Assembly (NCBI GenBank): GCA_963728145.1
Contig: CAVSJA010000006.1
Coordinates: forward strand, 1-64,000
DNA from: CAVSJA01 sp963728145
Lineage (GTDB): Bacteria > Bacteroidota > Bacteroidia > Chitinophagales > Chitinophagaceae
DNA: 64,000 nt
Direction: 5' to 3'
This document shows, piece after piece, positions 41,174 to 50,256 of the stretch; the first letter of the stretch is position 1, and each line of letters begins with the position of its first letter. The position numbers were made by a program, and so were the translations under genes. A model generated the notes under the pieces. It saw only the letters and a list, made by a program, of their open reading frames with translations. It was not told where the DNA came from and searched no databases.

Positions 41174-43146
41174 ATGAAATATTCCGGGCTTTTCATCCTG
41201 ATTATTCTTGCATCATTAAATTCATTGGCGGCCGACAAAAAAGAAATCTTCTCTCCCGATAAAAAAATAAAACTTACCATTGAAGCAACTGATAAACTTT
41301 ATTATTCTGTCAGCTATGAGAACAAGCCACTATTGCTGCCTTCTGCGATCAATATGATCCTGGAAAATGGTACAAGCATTTCAGGAAAGATTTCATTGAA
41401 CAAATCAACCATAAGACAAAACAACTCGGTTATCATTTCTCCTGTTCCCGAGAAAAGAAGAAATATACCTGATCTGTATAATGAGATCACGATCCGGTTT
41501 CAACAACCATTTTCAATTGTCTTTCGCGTTTATAATGATGGAGTGGCCTGGCGTTTTCTTTCTCATTCAAAAGATTCAATTATCGTAAAGAATGAAATTG
41601 CGGAATTTAATTTTCCATCACCACATCCCGTTTATTTTTCGGAAACATATAAAAGAGATAATTCCGATATCTATCATACCAGCTTTGAAGAACCCTATCA
41701 ATTGAAACCATTGGATAGTGTGACTGATAAGGACTTGATTTTTTCTCCTGTACTGGTTTCGCCTGCTACCGGTCCAAAGATTGTGATCACTGAATCTGAT
41801 CTTGAAGATTATCCGGGTATGTTTCTTACCGGAACTGTGAATAATTCTTTAATCGGCCATTTCGCTCCTTATCCGCTTGAAGAGAAAGTTGCTGAGGGTG
41901 AATTTCCTCAAGCCATCGTTACAAAAAGAGCAAACTTTATCGCAAGAACCAGGGGTGAAAGAAGTTTCCCCTGGCGGGTAATAATGATCGCAGCGAGTGA
42001 TAAGGAATTACCCGGTAATGATCTTGTGTATCGCCTCGCGTCTCCATCAAGAGTAAAAGATGCTTCATGGATAAATCCCGGGAAAGGAACTGATGAATGG
42101 ATCATTGGCGTTAATCTTATTCAATGTTCCTTTTAAATCTGGTGTGAATACTGCGACTTATAAATTCTACATTGATTTTGCAAAGCGTTTCGGTTTCGAA
42201 CGTATCATGATGGATGCAGGATGGAGTGATTATAAAGATTTGTTTAAGATCAATCCTGCAATCAATATGGATGAAATCGCCGCTTACGCGAAAGAAAGAA
42301 ATATCAGGCTCAGCATGTGGACATTGGCGATGACTCTCGACAAGCAACTCGAACCAGCACTCGAACAATTCAATAAATGGGGAGTTGATTTTATCATGAC
42401 CGATTTCATGGACCGGGATGATCAGAAGATGGTCAACTTTTATTTCAGAATTGCCGAAGCCTGTGCGAAACATAAAATCATGATCATGTATCATGGAGCA
42501 TTCAAACCTGCTGGATTTAATCGCACTTATCCCAATTCGGTTACCCGCGAGGGTGTACTGGGTTCTGAATATAATATTTGGAGTGATAAACCTACACCTG
42601 AACATAATCTGCTTGATTCCTTTTATTCGTATGACTTCTGGTCCGATGGATTATGAACCGGGAATTCTCGACAATGCTACTGCTAAAACATTTCGCCCGA
42701 TTGGAGATAAAGTAATGGCGCAGGGTACACGCTGTCACCAGGCTGCGATGTTCATTGTTTATGAAAGTCCCATTCAAATATTTGCAGGCAATCCCTCTCA
42801 GGGTTTAATGGAGCCTGCATTTATGGAATTGTTGGGAAGTATTCCTACAACATGGGATACGACGATTGTTTTGGATGGAAAGGTTGGGGATTTTATTATC
42901 ACTGCGAGAAAGAAGAATAATGATTGGTTCATTGGCGCAATGACGGATTGGACTCCACGAGATCTATCAATTGATCTTTCTTTTCTTGATAGCGGAAATT
43001 ATGAAGCAACGGTTTGTAGCGATGGAATTAATGCGGATCGGTATCCGTCAGATTATGTTTTGGAATCAAAACAAATCAGAGCGGACGAGAAATTGCAAAT
43101 TAAGATGGCGCCGGGTGGAGGGTATCTGATTAGGTTGAGGAGATGA
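41174..43146 (+). CDS. Glycoside hydrolase family 97 (SusB-like), two frameshifts
   Basis: About 655 residues in three frames (41174-42136, 42093-42656, 42493-43146), breaks near 42,115 and 42,615. A signal peptide (MKYSGLFILIILASLNSLAA) is followed by the N-terminal beta-sandwich (LTIEATDKLYYSVSYENKPLL, FSIVFRVYNDGVAWRF). The (beta/alpha)8 barrel follows (VNTATYKFYIDFAKRFGFERIMMDAGWSD, FIMTDFMDRDDQKMVNFY, MYHGAFKPAGFNRTYPN) and the C-terminal sheet (LDSGNYEATVCSDGINADR). Family enzymes release glucose or galactose from alpha-linked glycans in the periplasm. I cannot tell inverting from retaining type. No SusC/SusD pair is present. The stop is supplied by a family C repeat. Confidence 0.88.
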
Positions 43147-43628
43147 CATCTGGCCCCACATGTACTTCACATTTTAGGCAATTCGCGGGGCCAGATGGAA
43201 TATCATACTAGGGTCTAATCAAGTTGTCAGGGATTCGCACTGAGAACGTCTCATCATCTTACAATTTTAACAATATCGTGGCGAGGGTTCCCGCAGAGTC
43301 TCCCCCGGCACGCGCTTACATTCACAAGAAACTTACGGGGGGACTCTGCGTTTGCCCGAAGGGCGGAAGAGCATGGTTCCAACAAAGCAGTAACCTTTTA
43401 ATATTTGAAAACCATTTGCAAATTGTCTCAGTGTATATGCTGCGTACAACTCCTCGCTAATCGCGAAGACGCAGAGTCCCCCCGTAAGTTGCAATTAATT
43501 TGGAGTGCGTGCTGGGGGAGACTCTGCGGGAACCTTGACTATTATTTGTACAATCCCTAGTATGAGATTACATATGCCCCCGTTAGTTTCCTTGAATAGA
43601 GAGACGCTGTGGGGGCAGATGTCATCTC
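43144..43628. repeat. C - A - A - C repeat block between GH97 and DinB
   Basis: Family C at 43,144-43,216 (includes the GH97 stop), a facing family A pair with cores 43,292-43,350 and 43,470-43,528, and a second family C copy at 43,557-43,628 that includes the stop of the convergent DinB gene. The spacer between two convergent genes therefore consists mostly of repeats. Confidence 0.85.
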
Positions 43629-44110
43629 CCCTTCAGATAAAGCAGCTGCCCATAATGCGAAGCCAAATGTCCTGACCGATTGATCAATACGTTCAATTTA
43701 TTTCGATGTGGTTCTTTCTTGAAATCTTCTTCCGAAACAGCATTATGCTTTTGAAACCAATCAGCAGTGCTTAGTTTTTGAAAATGTTTCGACAGCGCTT
43801 CATTTATTTCTTTCCAATTGTTTCTTAGTGTATTGATTTCTGGCATATTCGCATTTGGATCATCCGGATCTGCATGAAATGGTTTTTCTAATTCCGGATG
43901 AAGTTCTTTCTGAAATCCGAGGAGAGGCAGCATTCTGTCGTGTACAGCGGCAAGATGACCAAGCAAATAGATGCCCCGGTTTCTTCCGGGAGCGATCTGT
44001 TTCATCAATTGCATATCAGAGAGCTCATTGAAAAGTTCATCTGTTCTTGTTACGTAAGTGTTCCAGTTGTCCAGTGCCATTTTAACGAAAAGTTCCTCCT
44101 GTGTATTCAT
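43622..44110 (-). CDS. DinB-family protein
   Basis: 162 residues, four-helix DinB/YfiT-like: NTYVTRTDELFNELSDMQ, GIYLLGHLAAVHDRMLPLLGF (first metal-site His), SGHLASHYGQLLYLKG (two further His). Such proteins bind a divalent metal and include thiol-dependent transferases. The last two codons plus stop (GR, TGA) overlap the family C repeat. It is 20 bases from the cyclase gene, same strand, so possibly cotranscribed. Confidence 0.85.
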   Translation of the reverse strand: MNTQEELFVKMALDNWNTYVTRTDELFNELSDMQLMKQIAPGRNRGIYLLGHLAAVHDRMLPLLGFQKELHPELEKPFHADPDDPNANMPEINTLRNNWKEINEALSKHFQKLSTADWFQKHNAVSEEDFKKEPHRNKLNVLINRSGHLASHYGQLLYLKGR

Positions 44111-44129
44111 AATTATATTTTTTACAAAA

Positions 44130-45140
44130 TTAGTTCCTTGTTACACTAAAAATTTCTACTTCTGCTTCTTTTCCGCGGAGTGTTACCATATCCATCTTTT
44201 CCCAAATAAAGCCTTTTTCTTCCAGCCGGCTCTTAAGCATCCCTGAAACCAGGCAATCTCTCTTAAGTGTATTGCACTCACTGCGGATTCTTGCTGTAGT
44301 ATTTAATACATCGCCGTTGTAAACAATTTCTCTTTTTAAATCTCCGATTTGAGCAGCTATGACTTTTCCAAAATGCAATCCGGCTTTGAATTCAGGGATT
44401 AGTCCAAAATTTTTTAGATAGTTATCGCTTTTTTGGATCAGGATATCACGGAACAGGAAGAAAGTCTTCACACAATTTGAATTTTCCAGTCCATCTTTAA
44501 TCTCCCAGGTCAATACTACTTCATCTCCTACATATTGATAGATCTCTGCTTTGGTTTGAAGGGCAGGTTGAGAGATTTCGTGAAATAGTTCATTTAATAA
44601 AGTATAAAAGCGAACATGCCCCAATTTTTCAGCAATTGTCGTTGAAGATTTCATATCGAGAAACATAAAGATCCTTGCTTCTTCGCGTGGTTGATGATAT
44701 TTGCCAAGAATGAATTTCCATAACACGCCTTCTCCCAACAAACGATTTACCTGGAGAATAAATACAAGCAAAGTATAAATGACTAATGTATATCCTATCA
44801 TTATCAAATGGGAACCCGAAGCAAGAACCGTCCACAGTTCACTAAGCTTTCGGCCTTCAATCATACCCGCAATGAGCATTAGAATTATCGTGACCAGCGT
44901 AATAACGGCGGTGTAAAGCATTGCTTTGAATATCAGAATTTTTGTAAATGACCATTTTCTTAGCCATCGTTCAGCTTTAGGAATAAGGAATAGCTCCAAT
45001 ATGCCAAATGCAAGTCCAAGTGGAAATCCGACTACTATGCTATTATGATCGAGGCGTTTTTCGTCGATCAGTTGATAGACAACCCCGGCGAAACTTGTGA
45101 AGAGACAAATCAGTGCGAGTGTTTTGAGTTTGCGAGGCAT
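44130..45140 (-). CDS. Membrane adenylate/guanylate cyclase
   Basis: 336 residues. Four membrane segments fill the first 130 residues (LALICLFTSFAGVVYQLI, SIVVGFPLGLAFGILELFLI, AMLYTAVITLVTIILMLIAG, LIMIGYTLVIYTLLVFILQV). A class III cyclase domain follows: MFLDMKSSTTIAEKLG with metal Asp, IYQYVGDEVVLTWE with the second Asp, FKAGLHFGKVIAAQIG, NTTARIRSECN with transition-state Asn/Arg. All catalytic positions I can check are present. It probably makes cAMP in response to a membrane signal. Confidence 0.88.
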   Translation of the reverse strand: MPRKLKTLALICLFTSFAGVVYQLIDEKRLDHNSIVVGFPLGLAFGILELFLIPKAERWLRKWSFTKILIFKAMLYTAVITLVTIILMLIAGMIEGRKLSELWTVLASGSHLIMIGYTLVIYTLLVFILQVNRLLGEGVLWKFILGKYHQPREEARIFMFLDMKSSTTIAEKLGHVRFYTLLNELFHEISQPALQTKAEIYQYVGDEVVLTWEIKDGLENSNCVKTFFLFRDILIQKSDNYLKNFGLIPEFKAGLHFGKVIAAQIGDLKREIVYNGDVLNTTARIRSECNTLKRDCLVSGMLKSRLEEKGFIWEKMDMVTLRGKEAEVEIFSVTRN

Positions 45141-45179
45141 GATTGTTGGCTTTAAGACCGTCTAAGGTAATTCCAAATT

Positions 45180-45219
45180 ACGATTCACCTCTCCGCCGTA
45201 GGTCGACGGGGTGAATCGT
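45180..45219. promoter_or_regulatory. Inverted repeat in divergent spacer
   Basis: ACGATTCACC (45,180-45,189) and GGTGAATCGT (45,210-45,219) are perfectly complementary across 20 bases. It lies between the divergent cyclase and peptidase genes, 40 bases from the cyclase start, so it may be a regulator site or a structural repeat. Confidence 0.4.
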
Positions 45220-45298
45220 GAGTGAGTCATAGTCTAAACAATTAATGAGTAATTTAGTAAACCATTGAATCAATCATTCTCTAATTCAATTTCAGGTC

Positions 45299-46015
45299 GT
45301 GATCCAAATCAATCTGGTTCTTGCCGCTTTATTGTTTCTGGCGTGTACTAATTCACCTGATAAAGAGCGTGTATTAACTTCTGCCCATTTCAAGATTTTC
45401 TACACTCCTTTAGATGATAAGAATATCCATGAAATTGCGGATAGTCTAGAAGCAAGTTATCCGAGGATAACGAATCATTTGCAATCTGGCGATCTTCCAA
45501 TGGTGAACGTTCATCTATATGTAGATGGCGCGGCCCTCAATAAAGCCAATCCTAATATTCCGAAATGGGCAGTTGGACTAGCTACCAGTGTTTCTGAGAT
45601 TCATATCATTTCTCCAAATGATCGAAAACAGGATTACCAGACGATGATCAGGAATATCAAACATGAGTTTGCACATTGCGTGTCGATGAAAATTAATCCT
45701 ACCATCGGCAACAATCCCCGGTGGTTGTGGGAAACCATTGCGAATTATGAAGCAAACTTGCCTTGGGATCCTAAAATGCTGGATTATTTAGTCAATCAAA
45801 AACCGCCTTCACTTAATGAGCTGAATCAATTTTCAAACACATTAATTTATGAGGTGGGCCATTTCATTGGACAATATATTGAAGAAACAAAAGGAGCATC
45901 GACATTCAATGCATTAATCAAAAATAACGGCAATTTAAGAGAGACCTTAAATATGACTGACGAAGAGTTTACTAAGGCCTGGTTTGAATTCGTAAAAAAG
46001 AAGTACGGGATTTGA
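45299..46015 (+). CDS. Zinc metallopeptidase-like lipoprotein
   Basis: 238 residues starting at GTG 45299. The N-terminus LVLAALLFLACTNS carries a lipobox, so it is exported and lipidated. NIKHEFAHCVS gives HEFAH (HExxH zinc site), and WLWETIANYEA 24 residues further supplies the third, Glu ligand, as in gluzincins (peptidase MA family). It is probably a small periplasmic or surface peptidase; the substrate is unknown. Confidence 0.8.
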   Translation: MIQINLVLAALLFLACTNSPDKERVLTSAHFKIFYTPLDDKNIHEIADSLEASYPRITNHLQSGDLPMVNVHLYVDGAALNKANPNIPKWAVGLATSVSEIHIISPNDRKQDYQTMIRNIKHEFAHCVSMKINPTIGNNPRWLWETIANYEANLPWDPKMLDYLVNQKPPSLNELNQFSNTLIYEVGHFIGQYIEETKGASTFNALIKNNGNLRETLNMTDEEFTKAWFEFVKKKYGI

Positions 46016-46065
46016 CTCAGATGATAATTGTAAGCACCAAAAGCTCGGGGCTCGCGGCTCAAAGC

Positions 46066-46680
46066 TCAAGGCCTATAATGATTCGCCCTCAGATTCTCCG
46101 CTGCCAATCTTACCGCTTCTGCTATCCGTTTCTTTCTCGTTTCAACCTGCTTCGCACTGTATATCCATTGAAGTATGATTTTCTTAGATGATTTAGGAAA
46201 ATCCATAAAATAATTCTTTGCCTTTTTGTTTTTATCCAATGCTTTTAAAAAATCCTCAGGCATGATCAGCTCTTCCACTTCATTTAATGCATCCCAGCTC
46301 CCGTTGCGTTTTGCTTCTTCAATGGCGGCTAGTCCGGCTGGTTGCATCAGCCCTTCTTTTATTAATTTATCAACCCGCTGCTTATTTATTTTACTCCAAT
46401 TACTTTTCGCGTTGCGGCGGGAAAAGAATTGTATTGAACTTAATTCATCGAGTTTGTTTGCCTTGCTATCAATCCAACCAAAGCAAAGCGCTTCTTCAAC
46501 TGCCTGGTCTTGCGGAACTCTTGTCTTACCACTCGCAGGTTTGTAGTATTTGAGCCAGACTGATTTTTTCTTTTCATGATTCTTTTGAAGCCAGGCTCGC
46601 CAGGCCTGGCGATCCTTTGCATGGAAAATTTCAACCCCGTCGGTATGTTTTTTCATAAGTTTCCACTTAAGGGGATCCAA
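46066..46680 (-). CDS. YdeI/OmpD-associated family protein
   Basis: 204 residues (or from Met at 46,656). Motifs AWRAWLQKNHEKKKSVWLKYYKPASGK, VEEALCFGWIDSKANKLDE, FFSRRNAKSNWSKINKQRV and PEDFLKALDKNKKAKNYFMDFPKSSKK are diagnostic of the YdeI family with a C-terminal helical extension (IYSAKQVETRKKRI). The family has been linked to stress and antimicrobial-peptide resistance; the molecular role is unclear. The gene is convergent with the peptidase gene. Confidence 0.88.
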   Translation of the reverse strand: MDPLKWKLMKKHTDGVEIFHAKDRQAWRAWLQKNHEKKKSVWLKYYKPASGKTRVPQDQAVEEALCFGWIDSKANKLDELSSIQFFSRRNAKSNWSKINKQRVDKLIKEGLMQPAGLAAIEEAKRNGSWDALNEVEELIMPEDFLKALDKNKKAKNYFMDFPKSSKKIILQWIYSAKQVETRKKRIAEAVRLAAENLRANHYRP

Positions 46681-46773
46681 GCCGCAACTCCGAAATTAAG
46701 TAACTTAGGTTGAAGGGCTTGTCCTGAGATTAGGCCTTTTTGATTAAACCATTCCAATCGAAAAAAAATATCT

Positions 46774-47154
46774 ATGTCAGTAAAGATCTTCATTCTTGCA
46801 ATTGCTTTGTTCACCGCATTTAACAAAGACAATTCTAATAAAGTTCAAAAGAAGCAATTCATTTACACGCTTCGCTACAATAGTGAATACAAGGCTAATC
46901 TTCAGTTCGGCGCTAAGGAACAAACCGCGGCTAGAGAGCATGTGGCTTATTTGCGGGAATTATTGAATGAAGGGAATTGCTATATCGCGGGGCGAACTCC
47001 TAACATAATTGATACTAGCCTCTTCGGTATTATTGTATTTGATGCGGCGAACCTGGATGCTGCAAAAGAGATCATGAACAATGATCCGATGATTAAGGAA
47101 AATATTATGGTAGGAGAATTGCGTCCTTTTACTGTCGTTTTGTTTAAGCAGTAA
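46774..47154 (+). CDS. YciI-like protein
   Basis: 126 residues. The core FIYTLRYNSEYKANLQFGAKE, AAREHVAYLRELLNEGNCYIAGRTPN, FGIIVFDAANLDAAKEIMNNDPMIKENIMVGELRPF is the YciI/YCII-related ferredoxin-like fold. The first 20 residues are hydrophobic (IFILAIALFTAF), suggesting export, unusual for YciI; a later start would remove it, but none is well placed. Function is unknown. Confidence 0.8.
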   Translation: MSVKIFILAIALFTAFNKDNSNKVQKKQFIYTLRYNSEYKANLQFGAKEQTAAREHVAYLRELLNEGNCYIAGRTPNIIDTSLFGIIVFDAANLDAAKEIMNNDPMIKENIMVGELRPFTVVLFKQ

Positions 47155-47199
47155 GTCTAGATATACCAATATCAATTTTAACCTTATCAATTTTATCCA

Positions 47200-47601
47200 A
47201 TGTTCACTCAACAACAAATCCTGAATGCGCTCTCCAAAGTCAGGACCGGCGCAGATTATCCCCGGCTAGTTCAGGATCTCAAAATTCTCGGTATAGTCAA
47301 ATACGATCATTTTGTGGTCGATGGCTCAAACATCTATTTTGGCGCAGACAATTACAGAGTAACTACCGAGCATGACCAAACTAAAATTCCCGTCAGCAAT
47401 GATTCCTCTAAAGAAAAACTAAAACAAGCACTCAATATCCATCAGGCAGGGCAAACCGATTATCCCACGTTTTGTATCCAGGCAGGCGAGGCTGGAGTCG
47501 AGAAATGGGAGTGTGATTTGGTAACAATGACGGTGAGTTATGTTGATAAGAAAGGAAAGGTATTGGTGGTTGAGTCGATTCCAACCCCCCCAGCCCCCTA
47601 A
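47200..47601 (+). CDS. DUF1398-like protein
   Basis: 133 residues. ILNALSKVRTGADYPRLVQDLKILGIVKYDHFVVDGSNIY, then ALNIHQAGQTDYPTFCIQAGEAGVEKWECDLVTMTVSYVDKKG match the DUF1398 family of unknown role. The end (IPTPPAP and stop) is read from a family D repeat; the original protein probably stopped after VVESI. Spacing of 45 bases from the YciI gene suggests a joint transcript. Confidence 0.82.
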   Translation: MFTQQQILNALSKVRTGADYPRLVQDLKILGIVKYDHFVVDGSNIYFGADNYRVTTEHDQTKIPVSNDSSKEKLKQALNIHQAGQTDYPTFCIQAGEAGVEKWECDLVTMTVSYVDKKGKVLVVESIPTPPAP

Positions 47602-47646
47602 CGCTTGCGCTAAAGCTTCAGCGTCGGCGCAAAGGGGGAGCTAAAC
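47584..47646. repeat. Palindromic repeat family D, supplies a stop codon
   Basis: CCCCCTAACGCTTGCGCTAA followed by AGCTTC, AGCGTCGGCGCAAAGGGGG. The TAA inside its left arm terminates the DUF1398-like gene. It differs from the copy at 26,135 by a handful of bases. Confidence 0.75.
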
Positions 47647-47743
47647 AATATATTCTTGCTATGCTTTGTCATACTAGAAGGCCGGCAAGTCGCCAGGGTC
47701 CTGCAGCGAAAGGTTTCTAACTAGTTGGTAAATTCCTCGCATG

Positions 47744-47972
47744 AGATGTCATATGCCCCGTAACGGAGATGACATCTGGCCCCAGAGCGTCTTTGTATTA
47801 AAGGAAACTTACGGGGCCAGATGTAATCTCATATCGGAGACTTAGCGAATTGTTGGAGACTTACTGCGTTATGTTCCCGACTAGTTGGTAAATTCCTGGT
47901 ATGAGATGTCATCTGCCCCCGTAAGTTCCAGCATTTTGGAGAACCTGTGCGGGCAGATTACATCTTCCCAAA
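47744..47972. repeat. Family C repeat cluster
   Basis: At least three copies: a half copy 47,744-47,765, a full one 47,767-47,843 (GATGACATCTGGCCCC ... GGGGCCAGATGTAATCTC) and another 47,887-47,972 (GATGTCATCTGCCCCCG ... GCGGGCAGATTACATC). The rest of the 47,650-47,980 spacer shows only a doubled CTAGTTGGTAAATTCC stretch. Confidence 0.75.
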
Positions 47973-47983
47973 AATAAATTTGC

Positions 47984-48025
47984 GCAACCAAATTATTGCA
48001 TATATATTTGCAACCAGATGGTTGC
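47984..48025. promoter_or_regulatory. Tandem ArsR-type operator
   Basis: GCAACCAGATGGTTGC (48,010-48,025) is a perfect 16-base palindrome around a 2-base centre. A degenerate copy, GCAACCAAATTATTGC, lies at 47,984-47,999, 26 bases upstream. They sit about 115 bases before the SRPBCC gene. I recall similar GGTTGC palindromes before ArsR/SRPBCC pairs in Bacteroidota. The regulator is probably the ArsR protein at 49,933. Confidence 0.55.
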
Positions 48026-48139
48026 TGAAAAATGGGGAAGGAGGTAAAATTGTTCCCGTAAATTTGCAGACTCCCCAGCGATTTCCGCAGTCAACCTTGA
48101 TTTCATAAACTCATATTTTAACTATAAAAACCGAGTGCT

Positions 48140-48640
48140 ATGATCATTAACAAGGAAACAGCCTACACAGTAGACGCTTCGAAAAAAAAGATGAAAGTTG
48201 TCAGGGATTTTGATGCTCCCGTTGCTTTAGTTTGGAGAGCCTGGACAGAACCCAAACTATTGGACCAATGGTGGGCGCCAAAGCCATGGAAGGCGAATAC
48301 TCAATCCATGGATTTTCGCGAAGGTGGAAAATGGCTTTACTACATGCAAGGTCCGGAAGGCGATCGCCATTATTGTAAAGTTGAGTATAGCAGTATCAAA
48401 CCACAAAAATCATTTGCAGGACTTGATGCTTTCTGCGATGAAAATGGAAATACCAATATGGAATTTCCGCGCATGGATTGGAACGTATTGTTCAATTCCG
48501 AAGATAATGGGACAAGAATTGAGACCCATATTACATTCGCTTCAGAGGAAGATTTGAATAAGATCGTTGAAATGGGCTTCAAGGAAGGATTTGCAATGGC
48601 GCATCAGAATTTGGATGAATTGTTGGGGACGCTTAAATAG
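48140..48640 (+). CDS. SRPBCC (AHSA1-like) protein
   Basis: 166 residues. MKVVRDFDAPVALVWRAWTEPKLLDQWWAPKPWKA, FREGGKWLYYMQGPEG, FEDxN-like MDWNVLFNSEDNGTRIETHITF, then a C-terminal helix (EMGFKEGFAMAHQNLDELL) give the START/AHSA1 helix-grip fold, which binds hydrophobic ligands. The preceding palindrome and the ArsR gene two kilobases on suggest it is ArsR-controlled. Role unknown. Confidence 0.88.
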   Translation: MIINKETAYTVDASKKKMKVVRDFDAPVALVWRAWTEPKLLDQWWAPKPWKANTQSMDFREGGKWLYYMQGPEGDRHYCKVEYSSIKPQKSFAGLDAFCDENGNTNMEFPRMDWNVLFNSEDNGTRIETHITFASEEDLNKIVEMGFKEGFAMAHQNLDELLGTLK

Positions 48641-48725
48641 TTTGGCGTTTGGAGTTTGGCGTTGGGGTTCGTTGCCATCGCAATTGTCTTCCCCAAGCCA
48701 AACCCCCTCCGCCTTGACAGAGTCA

Positions 48726-49391
48726 ATGGAATCAAAGCTCGACAACCCCGTCTGGCATTCATTGAAAGAAACTCACAAGCAGTATTCAATCGATGGTGGC
48801 AATATTTGTTTCTATCATCCCGACTATTGTCCATTTGGTGGATTTATTAATGAAGACGGCATTGCGAATGAAATTGATCGATACGCCGAATTGACCGAAA
48901 AGTTTTATATCGTTGGCGAAAAGCCAGGGATTAGTGAGAAACTTAGGATGATCAACGAATTGGTTTGCGATCAAATGGTGATTGAGAAAAAGATAGAGAT
49001 TGACCAGGATGAAACGATAATCAGGGTTGATCGGGATTATAAGAATGAGCTGTTTAGTCTCGTGAATCTTGTCCAACCGGGATATTTCAAACCCAGGACT
49101 TCATCAATGGGCTCTTATTATGGGATTTTCAAAGAGGATATCCTGGTTGCGGTTACCGGTGAAAGAATGAAGACGAATGATCTTACTGAAGTAAGCGCGG
49201 TGGTTACCCATCCTGATCATACCGGCAAGGGATATGCTAAGAAACTGGTCGCCTTCACAACAAATAAGATCTTCGAAGAAAATAAAATTCCCTATTTGCA
49301 TGTAGCGGAAACGAATACCGGCGCCATTAGTCTTTACAACAAATTGGGATATAAATTGAGAAGAAAGATTAGCTTTTGGACTCTTGGTTGA
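48726..49391 (+). CDS. GNAT-family N-acetyltransferase
   Basis: 221 residues from ATG 48726 (MESKLDNPVWHSLKETHKQY). The first half is variable; the C-terminal half is a GNAT/FR47 fold: GYFKPRTSSMGSYYGIFKEDILVAVTGERM, VSAVVTHPDHTGKGYAKKLVAFTTN (acetyl-CoA loop), then YLHVAETNTGAISLYNKLGYKLRRKISFW. The substrate is not predictable. The upstream frame beyond the ATG overlaps the preceding gene and is not used. Confidence 0.85.
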   Translation: MESKLDNPVWHSLKETHKQYSIDGGNICFYHPDYCPFGGFINEDGIANEIDRYAELTEKFYIVGEKPGISEKLRMINELVCDQMVIEKKIEIDQDETIIRVDRDYKNELFSLVNLVQPGYFKPRTSSMGSYYGIFKEDILVAVTGERMKTNDLTEVSAVVTHPDHTGKGYAKKLVAFTTNKIFEENKIPYLHVAETNTGAISLYNKLGYKLRRKISFWTLG

Positions 49392-49439
49392 AAACCCTTT
49401 GAGGGTTTTCAACCTTGCCCTTACAAAAACCATCAAACC

Positions 49440-49802
49440 ATGCTCGAAAAAATCAATTGGGAAGAAGTTCCAACCGAAACCGTAAACCCCTCCATGCAAC
49501 GCAAAATGGTTTGGGGAGAAAAATTGATGATTGCGAAAATGAAATTCAAGGATGGATTTGTTGTGCCACTGCATCATCATGTTCATGAGCAGGTGACACA
49601 ATGTATTTCGGGAACAATGCGATTCTGGTTTGGCGCAAATAAAGAGCAGGTGATGGATCTTAATCCCGGTGATGTAGTTGTAATTCCATCCAATCTTCCT
49701 CATGAAGCATTGATGATTGGTGAAGTAGAAGAGATTGATACATGGTCTCCACCGAGACAGGATTGGCTGGATAAGACGGATGATTACTTGAGGAACAAGT
49801 GA
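49440..49802 (+). CDS. Cupin-domain protein
   Basis: 120 residues, one cupin: VVPLHHHVHEQVTQCISGTMRF (metal His and Glu), then DVVVIPSNLPHEALM with the last His. It is a small metal-binding beta-barrel, possibly a dioxygenase-like or regulatory sensor. Its stop codon TGA is followed directly by a GAACAG repeat. Confidence 0.87.
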   Translation: MLEKINWEEVPTETVNPSMQRKMVWGEKLMIAKMKFKDGFVVPLHHHVHEQVTQCISGTMRFWFGANKEQVMDLNPGDVVVIPSNLPHEALMIGEVEEIDTWSPPRQDWLDKTDDYLRNK

Positions 49803-49885
49803 ACAGAAGAACAGAAGAACAGATGAACAGAAGAACAGAGGAACAGATGAACGGCAGAACAGTAGAACAGTAGAACAGTAGAACG
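49800..49885. repeat. GAACAG-type tandem repeat after the cupin gene
   Basis: About nine units of GAACAG with spacers AA, AT, TA or G, beginning inside the cupin stop codon (TGAACAG). The same unit forms the inverted pair at 59,905-60,165. Confidence 0.8.
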
Positions 49886-49932
49886 ATAGAATATCCGGTA
49901 GCGGACTGTGAAATGATTTGCAAATTTATTTT

Positions 49933-50256
49933 ATGAAAGTTAGAAGAGATGTTTTTCAAGCAATTGCAGACCCAACTCGCCGTGCAATCTTAAGTTTGAT
50001 CGCGGTGGGTGCAATGACACCGAATGCGCTGGCTGATCATTTTGATAGCAGCCGGCAGGCAGTTTCAAAACATATTAAAGTCCTTACCGAATGCGAGCTC
50101 GTAAAGCAGGAGCAATCAGGAAGGGAGATTTATTATTATTTAAATCCAAAAAAGATGAAAGAGGTAGCAGATTGGTTGGAACCATTTAAGAAAATGTGGG
50201 AGAAGCGATTTGATCAATTGGATAGTGTACTTAAAGAATTAAAGAAAAGGAAATAA
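49933..50256 (+). CDS. ArsR-family transcriptional regulator
   Basis: 107 residues from ATG 49933 (MKVRRDVFQAIADPTRRAI). The winged-helix domain is canonical: FQAIADPTRRAILSLIA, MTPNALADHFDSSRQAVSKHIKVL, CELVKQEQSGREIYYYLN. It lacks the Cys motif of metal sensors, so it belongs to the SRPBCC-linked repressor group. It is likely to control the nearby SRPBCC genes via the palindrome at 47,984-48,025. The last 31 codons have been amplified in tandem downstream. Confidence 0.9.
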   Translation: MKVRRDVFQAIADPTRRAILSLIAVGAMTPNALADHFDSSRQAVSKHIKVLTECELVKQEQSGREIYYYLNPKKMKEVADWLEPFKKMWEKRFDQLDSVLKELKKRK

